A stretch of DNA of 64,000 nucleotides from Syngnathus acus (taxonomy: Eukaryota; Chordata; Actinopteri; Syngnathiformes; Syngnathidae): NCBI RefSeq assembly GCF_901709675.1, contig NC_051100.1, positions 12,880,286-12,944,285 of the forward strand. Direction: 5' to 3'. How positions within the stretch are numbered: the stretch's first letter is position 1; every line of letters begins with the position of its first letter. This document shows positions 1-9,169 of this stretch, in pieces. The position numbers and the translations under genes were made by a program. The notes under the pieces were generated by a model. The model had not been told where the DNA came from, did no database searches, and saw nothing but the letters and a program-made list of their open reading frames with translations.

Positions 1-1440
1 AGCTCCGATGGTGGTTCTGTAGTTGGTGAGATGCTGGACTCCCTGCCACACCTGCTTGCTGTTGTTGCTGTCCAGGTGATCCTCAATCCTCTTGTAGGCA
101 AGCTGGGCCTCTCTGATGCCTCTCCTCAGGTTGGCTCTGGCTGTGCTGTAGAGAGCCCCGTCCTCAGACCTGAGGGACAGGGCGGTGTCCCTCTCCTCCA
201 GCAGCCGAAGGACCTCCTGGGTCATCCAGGGCTTCTGGTTGGGGTATATCCGTATGGGTTTGTCCACTGTGACAGTGTCTGTGCAGTGCTTGATATAACA
301 CAGAACACTGTCTGTGAACACGTTCAAGTCCCGGTGTTCGAAGATGTCCCAGTTAGTCCTGTCGAAGCAGTCCTGCAACTGCTGAGAGGCGTCATCAGGC
401 CAGGTTTTAACAGTTTTAGTGATGATAGGAGCTGATTTCCTGATGGTGGTATATGCCGGGATTAATAGCAGTGACATATGGTCAGACTGGCCCAGGTGAG
501 GTAGATGTTTTGCCCTGTAGCCTAGCTTGATGTTGGGGTAGACCTTGTCCAGAGTGTTTACTCCTCTAGTGGCACATTTAACATGCTGATGCACTAGGGA
601 GTGCTGCTTTCAAATCTACATGATTAAAGTCCCCTGCCATGATGTGGACTGCGTCAGGATATCTGCTCAGCTGGCTGCTAATACTGCCATGTAATAGTCC
701 AATAGCTAGCTTAGCATTAGCCTCCGGAGGTATGTAAACAACAGTCGTCATGACTACGGTAAATTCACGAGGGAGGTAAAAGGGCCTGCATTTAATAGTC
801 ACGTACTCCAGGTCCGGGCAGCAGTGACTGTCTACAGTCACCATATTAGTACACCAGTTGTTATTGACGTACATACAGAGCCCCCCCCCCCTTGCTCTTA
901 CCGGAGTTCTCAGTCCTGTCATGACGCTGTGTGGTGTATCCTGCTAGCTCGATAGCAGAGTCCGGTATGAGTGGATGAAGCCAGGTTTCGGTGATCAGTA
1001 CCATGCAGCAGTCCTTCACGGTCTGGTTCGCAGACATCTGTAGCCTTAGTTCATTCATTTTGTTAGCAAGAGACCTGGCGTTGGTAAGAAACAGGCTAGG
1101 GAGCGGTGGTTTGAACGGCTGCTTCCGTAGCCTGGTTAGCGCGCCGGCCCTGCAGCCTCGTGTTTGCCTCCTCTCTCTGCGCTGCCTTCGCTTCCTCCCA
1201 GCGGGGATGGTGATCCAAGGGGAGCCGGGGCGCCTGATGATATCCTCCGGTATGTTTTTCGAGCGGTGAAACTCCGCTGCGACACTCAACTCGCAGCAAA
1301 CACCTATCCTGAGGAGCTCCTGTCGGTTGTAGGTGGTGTATGATCGACATACAGTGGGTACAAACACTAACAAAAAACAAACAATGCGTAGATCGGGAGA
1401 GCACTGAGCCGCTGCAACTGCGTGCGCCGCCACGAGCGGT
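1..1440 (-). mobile_element. L2-type LINE, 5' portion, cut by window edge
   Basis: The minus strand reads from about 1433 down to base 1 as the first part of an L2-like non-LTR retrotransposon ORF: a basic N-terminal region, an apurinic-type endonuclease, then the linker that precedes reverse transcriptase. Endonuclease landmarks visible in order are LFLTNARSLANKMNEL, LITETWL, GGGALYV, VYIPPEANAK and MAGDFNH. The frame moves at a run of ten C at 881-890, so the copy is broken. Its architecture matches the better preserved L2 element at 11.4-14.1 kb. The reverse transcriptase would lie left of the window. Confidence 0.85.
578..1433 (-). pseudogene. LINE endonuclease domain (frameshifted)
   Basis: Two overlapping minus-strand frames (861-1433 and 578-922) together encode the endonuclease of the L2-like LINE, which nicks target DNA to prime reverse transcription. 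The first frame carries the basic leader and the first endonuclease blocks up to GGGALYV; the second carries the PFYLPREF and GDFNHVDLK blocks. They are joined across a ten-base C/G homopolymer at 881-890, so a length change there is the likely break. The start at 1433 is the first ATG of the element frame. Function is certainly lost in this copy unless the homopolymer length is an assembly error. Confidence 0.8.
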
Positions 1441-1681
1441 ATCTGATTATTTCCTCATCATTATTATTGTGTGATACTTAGCAAGAAAGTCTAGAGCAGT
1501 GGTGTCCAAACTACGGCCCAGTTTTTATTGGCCCGCAGCAAATTTTGAAAACATAATTGAATATGGCCCGCACAAGAAGCTTGAGCTCAACTCTGTTGCA
1601 CTTCTCAGTTTCAACACTAGATGGAGCCCGCCACACAAATGAAATCAAGCGAAGAAAAACTTTTACCGCGAGTCCCCAGAA

Positions 1682-1831
1682 ATGGCTGCACCGAAGAAAC
1701 GCAAAATAGCAAGTGAGTGTACAATATTTCAAACACGTTGGGAAAATGAGTATTTCTTCAAAGAAATCAACAGAAAGTGTGTGTTTGATTTGTAATGAAG
1801 ATGTTGCTGTGATGAAAGAGTATAATGTCCG
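1682..1831 (+). pseudogene. hAT transposase N-terminus, fragment
   Basis: ATG at 1682 opens a frame beginning MAAPKKRKIASEC, followed by a CxxC (CLICNE) as in the N-terminal zinc-binding part of GTF2IRD2/ZBED-like hAT transposases. It runs into unrelated sequence at the subfamily junction near 1831. The PKKRK run is a likely nuclear localisation signal. Only about 50 residues of a protein that should exceed 500 remain. Confidence 0.6.
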
Positions 1832-2043
1832 CGCATTTACTCCCGGGAGCCGTGTCAGAAAGCTCGGTGCACACTCACAAGTGCGTGTGCGTACTCAGTA
1901 GTACGTAGTAATTTCGTCTATCAGTGCCGAATTTCGAGTGTAGGCTGTGACGTCAATATTCTTGTAATTCGCGCGCTGAGTTTTCAGATACAGTTTTACG
2001 CTAATGCCACCCACAAACCTTCCCCTGGAATCCTTCCATTAAA

Positions 2044-2280
2044 ATGAGTGGCCCGAAGAAAAGAAAGGTGCACACTGAGTGCCGAATGTTAAAAAAGAGT
2101 GGACAATTTGGCTCGACCTACGTGTGTGAGAAGACGTTCAGCCACATGAACGTCAACAAAGCCCGTCACAGATCTAGGTTAACGGACCGACACCTCGGCT
2201 CTATCCTAAGAATTACCACAACAAATTTTACTCCAGACTATGAGGCACTAGCAAAAAAGGGAAACCAACAATACTATTGA
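2044..2280 (+). CDS. 78-residue mini-ORF of hAT copy A
   Basis: An ATG-to-TGA frame encodes 78 residues: an N-terminal basic PKKRKV patch joined directly to a piece of the C-terminal hAT dimerisation region (KTFSHMNVNKARHRSRLTDRHL). This is an internal deletion that removed the catalytic core yet left an open frame. The element at 34609-35609 has the same frame with only five amino-acid differences over 78. That similarity may reflect recent common origin and not selection. If made, the peptide could enter the nucleus and pair with a full transposase; that is inference. Confidence 0.5.
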   Translation: MSGPKKRKVHTECRMLKKSGQFGSTYVCEKTFSHMNVNKARHRSRLTDRHLGSILRITTTNFTPDYEALAKKGNQQYY

Positions 2281-2721
2281 TTTCTTTATTACTTTATTTA
2301 GATGTATTCTTTCACTGATTCTTCAAGATGATGAATTTGGTCAGAATGTTTGCCGTTGGATGTGATTTCGCCTCATTAGATAAACATATTTCATAAATCT
2401 GACCTGTAGGCGCTGAAGTGATGGAAAATGTTATTTATCATAACAGTGTCGTATTTAATAAGAATCACTGATAGTAGTTTTTTGGTGAAATATTTTTTTA
2501 ATGCTGTTAATAAATGCCTTTGTTTTCAAAAAGCTTTTTTTTAATATCCACGCTTTAGTATCTACTAAAAGTAAAAACCTTTTATGCAATGACCTTTACA
2601 TGTCATTTATATTACTTCACACAAACACTACATCCATCTGCTCCTGGATCGGCCCCCCGGTCAAAATTTAGAACCCAATTCGGCCCGCAAGTCAAAAAGT
2701 TTGGCCACCCCTGGTCTAGAG

Positions 2722-3504
2722 CGTTGTTTTACAGGGACACGGCACCCAGCACATTAAGAGATCGCAGCCCAGGACGAGGCTGCCAACCAACTAAGGACAG
2801 GCTCTGCATTGCTGGGGTCACGGATCGGCCAAGGCCTCGTACCACACAACATTCTTTAGTTAGCTAATCAGCGTTGCTACAGCCACAATCTCCCCTCCCT
2901 TTAGTGTAGCAACGCCTCTTGTAACCAAGGCAACTCAAAATAAAAAGAGGCGATAGCGGAAGAGGAGTCCAGAATTGGTGGAGGACTGTAACTGGGCCTT
3001 CTACGTAATTCTCCTCGCGAGCAAAAGGAATACTGGTTGTCTTCTCCTCTTGTTTCAGTGTATAAAATAATGTCTTATGGTACTTAGACCTGACATTAAC
3101 TCTCCTGCGAACTTGCCACACCCCCTGACTCATCACCCATCAAACTCGGCCCACACTGGCATATGCAACTGAATATAAGCTGAGCAAAGAACCTTGAACG
3201 TTGCCTTTTCTGAATGGAGACTTTCTGCTCTTGAGCATGGTCGCACGAAAGGCCCAGCGCTGTATTGTACCTTCCTGAAAACAGAGCTTTCTTAACAAGA
3301 ATTGTGATTGAACTCAACCAACCTGAGTAAGTCTAAATTTTGTTTTGGTGTCTTAGCCTTTTCCTAAAACTGAAGAAATAAAACGAGCACGCGGTGAGTA
3401 AATTGGATAACACGTGATTTGCTATGGCTTTTACCGTGAGGCGCGGATAGCGCGCTTCCCAAATTGTGGACCAAAAATCCAACACTATCTTAAAGTAATT
3501 TGAA
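2722..3504. other. Unassigned interval
   Basis: No coding frame is convincing here. Bases 2880-3120 contain A-rich TATA-like runs (near 2938 and 3062) and resemble LTR flank, but I found no paired repeat, primer site or target duplication. Confidence 0.4.
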
Positions 3505-3575
3505 CGCCAGAGCCGGAATCGAATCTGCAAGCTCTGCACTGTGAGGCGGATGTGCTAACCAGTTGACCAATGTGC
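3505..3575 (-). repeat. tRNA-derived SINE head, fragment
   Basis: Read on minus, TGGTCAACTGGTTAGCACAT resembles a tRNA A-box region and GATTCGATTCC a B box, with tRNA-like spacing. The body of the SINE is not recognisable, so this is a remnant of a fish tRNA-derived SINE. Confidence 0.6.
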
Positions 3576-5139
3576 TAAATGATTTGAAGTCATTCAGCTA
3601 GATTTCACTGCTTTTTGCTCATATTTTAAGGGGTATTGTTCCCTTTTTGTTTTATTTAAAGTTATAGAACATGGGTTGAAAATTGGGAAATTTGAAAATC
3701 GTGTCTTTTAAGATGTGTGGACTCCACACATCTTAAATCCAGTTCAAATTTACAGTGAACAACTGAGGAGCAGTTCGTTTTTCTTCCCTCGGTTTTTACA
3801 TTTCGTTTTACAATACACATATTCAAATGATTTTCAACTATGGATTTTCGGTCGAAGCAGGAGGTCCTCAGTAAAGGAAGACCAACTCCAGAGTTAAAAG
3901 GTTTGATTCGGACAACGGGATTTCGGAACGGAGTGGTACGCACAAGTTTTTGATTTCATGTGCTTTATTGAGTGTTTTTATGTGTGGAGACTGCTGATAT
4001 GAGACTTTAATTAAAATGGTTCAAATAAATAATGAATAAGCCACACTAGAGAAGCGTTCCCCAACCTTGTTTGTGACACGGTTAGATGCCGGCCAAGGTG
4101 ACGTCAGTGCCTCCCCAGTCATGAACCTCACCGCACGTCACCGGTGTGGACATAAGCGTTGGCGTTCATCATGCCAAAATTATTTTGAGTTCTACGAGGG
4201 CAGTGTGTCTTATTTAAGACACTAGCTGCCAGTGATCATGCAAATCTTTCCCACTGAGGTGTTTTGAATGCTGTTTTATCTGCATATTTCTTACCTATTT
4301 AGCAAACAATGTTTGCACTTTAATTTCCATGTTGAAACTTGAACTTTTTAATGGAATTGTTTGTATCCTACTGTTTTGGGTTGTTTGCCAAAAGCTTTTT
4401 TTTTTGTACTGCTTTGGCAGTCGCTGCTTGTTGCACACAAAGTTGTTACAGTACAATATTTTGTAAACCTATCCTCTGTTGCGACAATATTTTGTGGCAG
4501 TGTATGATCTGATTGGTGGTGATCCCTGATTGGTGCCCCTCATACCCAGCCAGCCTATCAGTGCAGGGGGGAGTGGCTTCATCAGTGATTGGTTTCAGAT
4601 GTGCCACCAGGTGCACTAATTGAACCTCCTATTTAGAAAGGACTCTGCATTCAGTCTGGCTGTTTGTGTCATGTGAATTGTGTTGCAGAGTCAATCTGTC
4701 ACCATAATTGTTTGGGTGTGTTTGTGCTGGTGTTCTTATGTAGTGCTTTGTGTCAGGGAAAACTTTCTTAACACAATAAAGCATTCAAGCCTAATGGTGC
4801 CAAAATGAATTTTAAGACCTGAAGCATTTCAGAAAAATGTGTAAAGAAGTTGTGATTCATGTCTTGAGATGTCGTATGCTCATTAGGGACACCTATTTCC
4901 AGCAATTGTGTGGAAATCTTCAATAGTAGAAAAAAGAACAGGTTAACGGCGGCCGTGCTGCAGCGATTGCTTTTATGGCAGACAGTCGTTCCCTATGCTC
5001 ATCTAGAATAAAAATGCTTCTCTTTGCTCTTACTTGTCCGTAAAGAGCCGCACACGCATTCACACAGGCAATTCAGTTACAGGCCATTCCATTTTAACAA
5101 TGGCAAATTGACCAGCCTTTTCGCCTGCTTTTTGAAGCC
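3576..5139. other. Unassigned AT-rich interval
   Basis: No gene is supported. A stretch near 4050-4110 (TTCCCCAACCTTG) faintly resembles the hAT-like fragment at 61995. 4500-4790 ends with AATAAA at 4776 and could be a decayed LTR, without proof. A short T run lies at 4399-4406. Confidence 0.35.
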
Positions 5140-5493
5140 TTTACAATGTCCATTTACCATTTTTTACCATTTATTCACGCAATATCCAAGACATACAACA
5201 TGAAACAACAAACAGTATTACGGATGCGTGAAAGGTCACCCCAAGCAAGCTATTTAAAGATTTTAATAGGGGGCCTGGTTTCCCATAAGTATCAGATATT
5301 GGCCAGATATCCTTACATTTTGGACAACATACATATATAATAGACAATAACAATAAACACACAATAAGTACAACACACAAACATACGACAAGTAATAGAT
5401 AGTCTCAGTATTCTGGTTACACTGGTTTTGATGTAAAGTACATTTGCAATTAATAAATTAACAACAGGACACAGGTGTTCATGCGATTAATAA

Positions 5494-6395
5494 TCAGCAC
5501 ATTAAACATACATTGATAGGAGTTGATTTTTTTAGATTTGCCTTGAAGATGGATATGGATTGCAACATTTTTAGTGTTTCATCAAGCTCATTCCAAATCT
5601 GTGGCCCTCTGCACACAATACTAAAGCTTGTAGATTTTAGTTTCCGTTTTTTCCCAATGATTAGATTGCTATTCCTGGTGGTGTGGGTGTGGCTGGGAGT
5701 ACAGATTGGGATGAGTTGACAGAGTTTATGGTTTCGTTTATGGACAGTCTGATACATGAAGCAAGCATTCTGGAAATAGTTATGCTCAACAAGCCTCAGA
5801 AGATTGTGTTGGTGGAAGATTGTTTTAGTGGGGGCGTTAAACTCAGACCATGTTATGGCACGTATGACCTTTTTCTGAAGTATCTCCAGCTTTTTTAGAT
5901 GGGTTGGAAATGTGTTACACCATATAATATTGCAGTATTTTAAATGAGGTTCAAATAAGGATTTGTACAGAATAAGAAGTGCAGTGAGTGGGAGATAATG
6001 TCTCAATTTGAAGAACAAAGCACCATATTTAGACAGTTTGATTGTGAGATCATCAATATGTTTTTTAAAGTTCAAGAACTCGTCAATGTGGATCCCCAGA
6101 AATTTAGTAGAGCTAACTCTTTCAATGTTTTGTCCGTTGATTTTTATGCAAATTTGGTCAATGTCCTTTTTTTTATGGGAGCGGAATACGATGTGGTTTG
6201 TTTTATTGACATTTAGGGAGAGTTTGTTGCATTTAAACCATGTGTTTATTTTCGCTAACTCACTATTTATAATTTGTTCAAGTGTATTTGGATTTTTGTG
6301 GGAAAGAAACAAGTTTGTATCGTCAGCAAATAATACTTTATGTAGTATGGGTGAAGTATTAACAATGTCATTTATGTATAAGATGAAGAGGAGCG
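5494..6395 (-). pseudogene. LINE reverse transcriptase, C-terminal part
   Basis: This frame begins at the catalytic block (VLFADDTNLF, just upstream of the 272-residue open stretch 5494-6312) and continues through the thumb region, with SSTKFLGIHIDE and the conserved tail LRHYLPLTALLILYKSLFEP typical of Jockey-group LINEs. It should polymerise cDNA from nicked target DNA. It is separated from its N-terminal half by the gypsy insertion, so no full protein can be made. The final residues are near 5497 and are followed by an AT-rich tail. Confidence 0.8.
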
Positions 6396-6400
6396 GCCCT

Positions 6401-6932
6401 TGTCAGGTAACAAAGACAGGGAACCAAGTGCAGCACGATCCTTTATTGGTGAGAGGGAAAACGGGGACGTAGAACGCTGGACCTGCGGTCTGGCTGGCGT
6501 GGCTAAGCAAGTAGTCCGAACAGGCGGCGATCTGGAGCGTGGTCGAAGGACGAGCAAGTAGTCAGGGCAGGCGGCGATCTGGAGCGTGGTCGAAGAACGA
6601 GCAAGTAGTCAGGGCAGGCGGCGATCTGGAGCGTGGTCGAAGGACGAGCAAGTAGTCAGGGCAGGCGGCGATCTGGAGCGTGGTCGAAGGACGAGCAAGT
6701 AGTCAGGGCAGGCGGCGATCTGGAGCGTGGTCGAAGGACGAGCAAGTAGTTGGCTATAAGTTTGATCCGGGGACAAAAAGGACAGCAGTATCACAGGCAG
6801 GGTAATCAGACGAACTGACAACTACTGGCAGAACACAGAGAGGTTAAATGGGGAGCCTAACGAGCTGTAGCAGGTGCTGGCAATTACATGAGTCGGGCTC
6901 GGCTGGAAGTCGGGTGACGTGGGAACGTGACA
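6401..6932 (-). repeat. 3' LTR of the gypsy element
   Basis: Begins TGTCAGG and ends CGTGACA on plus; sense is minus. It contains five 47-bp tandem units (about 6523-6757) and is equal in length to its partner. The upstream neighbour is the split LINE. Confidence 0.9.
6523..6757. repeat. 47-bp tandem repeat in LTR
   Basis: Five head-to-tail copies starting GGCGGCGATCTGGAGCG; the same array occurs in the other LTR at about 8755-8989. Positions place it in U5 or R relative to the proposed start, or downstream of the promoter. Confidence 0.85.
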
Positions 6933-7033
6933 GAACCCCCCCCCCAAGGGACAGCCCCCGACGTCCCAAAAACAGAACCCCAAGACGGAGCAGGAGGCCG
7001 GGCGGGAGGGGGGTAACCCAAGACGTGCGGCAG

Positions 7034-7740
7034 TCAATAGTCCGACAAGTCCGAATCAGAACATGTCGACCAAGCCCCGTCATCAGGCGGCACTACCGCC
7101 CAGTCCACCTTCCCAGCAGCGGGAGACGCCGACCAGGGGGCCGGCGCGGGAACCGGACGGGTCCCTACCGGACGACTCCGAGCAGGAAGCCGGTCAGACC
7201 CTAATTCCCCGCCCACTGGAGCAGAACCCGGCTGCGGACGTCGCAACGGCAGCGGGGTAAGGGCCCGGGCCATCCGCTGCGGCCGACGGCGAGACCGGAC
7301 CCGCGGCCGCTGCCCACGGGTTGGAGAAGCGGAGGGCCGAGAGGCAAGGGCCCGGGCTGGAGTCGAGTAGTGGTTCTGGGACAGGGATTCGCGACAGGTC
7401 GTGGGGGGCAAGAAAACCGACCCCACACGGATCCCTGCTTGGCGGGTGTCCTTAGGTCTCTTCGGGCAAGAGGCCACCCAGTGACCCTCACCCCCGCAGT
7501 ACAGGCAAAGCCCCTCTCTGATGCGCTGACTGAGTTTCCTCACAGAGAGAGAGGTGCGTCCGATCTCCATCGGTTCTGACCAGCTGGGCTGGGTGTGAGG
7601 AGCAGTAAAGGCGCGCTGACTTACGTGGACAGGGTCCCTGGCGGACGACAGGTCAGGTGAAAAAACCGGTGCTCTCCCTGACACCCGAGGTGTCGGGCTG
7701 ATGTCACGGCGACGGGGGGGCGGAGTCACTCCTCTCCTCG
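7034..7740 (-). CDS. Gag nucleocapsid frame with CCHC knuckle
   Basis: The frame downstream of the C7 run encodes a basic, proline/arginine-rich tail with one zinc knuckle, CLYCGGEGHWVASC, and ends with an acidic DSDLSDY at 7034. It is the nucleic-acid-binding end of the same Gag. The open frame extends upstream to 8038 only as overlap with the capsid frame. No protease follows, and the 3' LTR begins 100 bases downstream. Confidence 0.7.
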
Positions 7741-8615
7741 CGTCGCCTCGACTGGATCCGCCGGTCCACCCGTACTGCCAGGTCCATGGCCACTTCAAGG
7801 GTCTGTGGGCGCTCGCAGGACACCATCTCGTCCTTGATATATTCCGCGAGTCCGTGGATGAAGGCACCGACGAGAGCCGGGGTGTTCCAGTCGCTACGAC
7901 GCGCCACCGTCTGGAACCGGATGGCGTACTGGGCGACGGATCTGCTGCCTTGGCGCAGCGTGAGGAGCTCTGTGGAGGCGTCCTCCGAGGCGGAGCCCAA
8001 GTCAAACACGCGCAGGATCTCAGCGGCGAAGGCGTCAAACGACGAACAGGCGGGTCCCTGCCGCTCGTATTCTGCCGTTCCCCACAGCCATGCCTCGCCC
8101 GTCAGGTGAGTGAGCACGAAACCCACCTTGGCTGGTTCCGTGGCAAATGTGACGGGCTGGAGGTCGAACAAGACGCGGCAGTTCGTCAGAAAGGCCCGGA
8201 CGTACTTGGGGTCACCGTCGAACCTCGCGAGGTTGCTGAGTCTGGGCTCAGGGACGTCCACGTACTGCCCGGGTGCCGAGGCAGGACGGGGCGTGGACAT
8301 AACGGTGGGCTGATCGGCGGGGCTGAGCGGCACGGACGTGGACAGAGTTGGCGCAAACCGATATGCAGCAGCCAGAGGAGCCAAGTCTCTGTGGTCCCTG
8401 AGAGCCTCTACCAGTTCCTGGTGGAGCTGATGGTGCTGCTGCAGTTGCTGTTGCTGCTGCTGCAGTTGCTGTTGCTGCAGTTGCTGTTGCTGCAGCTGGA
8501 GCTGCTGTTGCTGGACGACCCTAGTTAATGCCGCCATCTCCTCTGTGGTCTTGCCGAGCTCCCACTCCGTGTGGGTCAAGCGGTCCATGTCTAGGGAATC
8601 GTGCGCTGGTTGCAT
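7704..8615 (-). CDS. gag: Gag (capsid part) of the gypsy element
   Basis: A 303-residue frame from ATG 8615: a short N-terminus, a glutamine-rich tract coded by CAG/CAA repeats (residues about 36-70), then the Ty3/sushi-type capsid with RFDGDPKYVRAFLTNC, LTGEAWLWG and SVAQYAIRFQTVA. It forms the particle that packages element RNA. It stops at 7704, just past a C7 run (7720-7714 on minus) after which the zinc-knuckle frame continues in another phase. That may be a slippage site or a one-base indel. The match to the Ty3/sushi Gag family is clear from motif order. Confidence 0.8.
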   Translation of the reverse strand: MQPAHDSLDMDRLTHTEWELGKTTEEMAALTRVVQQQQLQLQQQQLQQQQLQQQQQQLQQHHQLHQELVEALRDHRDLAPLAAAYRFAPTLSTSVPLSPADQPTVMSTPRPASAPGQYVDVPEPRLSNLARFDGDPKYVRAFLTNCRVLFDLQPVTFATEPAKVGFVLTHLTGEAWLWGTAEYERQGPACSSFDAFAAEILRVFDLGSASEDASTELLTLRQGSRSVAQYAIRFQTVARRSDWNTPALVGAFIHGLAEYIKDEMVSCERPQTLEVAMDLAVRVDRRIQSRRREERSDSAPPSP

Positions 8616-8620
8616 TTCTG

Positions 8621-8632
8621 GTCAGTTCGTTC
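8621..8632 (-). promoter_or_regulatory. Candidate self-primer binding site
   Basis: Immediately inside the 5' LTR the minus strand reads GAACGAACTGAC. Ten of these bases (8630-8621) are exactly complementary to GTCAGTTCGT at 9051-9042 in the LTR. No tRNA-type TGG start is present. Tf1 and sushi elements prime cDNA with the folded-back 5' end of their own RNA, and this arrangement fits. Confidence 0.6.
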
Positions 8633-9164
8633 TGTCAGGTAACAAAGACAGGGAACCAAGTGCAGCACGATCCTTTATTGGTGAGAGGGAAAACGGGGAC
8701 GTAGAACGCTGGACCTGCGGTCTGGCTGGCGTGGCTAAGCAAGTAGTCCGAACAGGCGGCGATCTGGAGCGTGGTCGAAGGACGAGCAAGTAGTCAGGGC
8801 AGGCGGCGATCTGGAGCGTGGTCGAAGAACGAGCAAGTAGTCAGGGCAGGCGGCGATCTGGAGCGTGGTCGAAGGACGAGCAAGTAGTCAGGGCAGGCGG
8901 CGATCTGGAGCGTGGTCGAAGGACGAGCAAGTAGTCAGGGCAGGCGGCGATCTGGAGCGCGGTCGAAGGACGAGCAAGTAGTTGGCTATAAGTTTGATCC
9001 GGGGACAAAAAGGACAGCAGTATCACAGGCAGGGTAATCAGACGAACTGACAACTACTGGCAGAACACAGAGAGGTTAAATGGGGAGCCTAACGAGCTGT
9101 AGCAGGTGCTGGCAATTACATGAGTCGGGCTCGGCTGGAAGTCAGGTGACGTGGGAACGTGACC
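8633..9164 (-). repeat. 5' LTR of the gypsy element
   Basis: Same length and nearly the same sequence as 6401-6932, including the five 47-bp units. On minus a TTTAA box (9080-9076) lies about 25-30 bases before GTCAGTTCGT (9051-9042), a plausible transcription start because of its match to the primer site. The last base (9164) is C where the other LTR has A. Confidence 0.9.
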
Positions 9165-9169
9165 GCCCT

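Larger units (their letters stand above)
1497..2713 (+). mobile_element. Mosaic non-autonomous hAT element (copy A)
   Basis: Ends read CAGTGGTGTCCAAAC and GGCCACCCCTG, an imperfect terminal inverted repeat of a hAT family seen four times in this window. It is flanked by a perfect 8-bp target duplication GTCTAGAG (1489-1496 and 2714-2721). The left 330 bases match the short element at 31638-32017 and carry a transposase start (ATG at 1682, MAAPKKRK...). From about 1831 the sequence switches to the type seen at 22848 and 34609, with a second start (MSGPKKRKV, 2044). It therefore looks like a recombinant of two subfamilies. GTF2IRD2/ZBED-like transposases of this group act on hAT ends; this copy cannot encode a full one. 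Confidence 0.85.
6401..9164 (-). mobile_element. Young gag-only sushi-like Ty3/gypsy retrotransposon
   Basis: Two 532-bp LTRs (6401-6932 and 8633-9164) differ at only about three positions by eye, and a 5-bp duplication GCCCT flanks the element (6396-6400, 9165-9169). The internal 1.7 kb on minus encodes Gag but no protease, reverse transcriptase or integrase, so it must borrow these from a full-length relative. A G/C-rich polypurine run (minus GGGGGGGGGG) abuts the 3' LTR. A self-priming layout like Tf1/sushi is visible (see the primer site entry). Confidence 0.9.

Noticed and set aside
2880-3120. Solo LTR
   Set aside because: TATA-like and A-rich runs only; no ends, partner or duplication found.
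7701-8528. Plus-strand frame over gag of the gypsy element
   Set aside because: Antisense shadow; the minus frame carries the Gag motifs and zinc knuckle.
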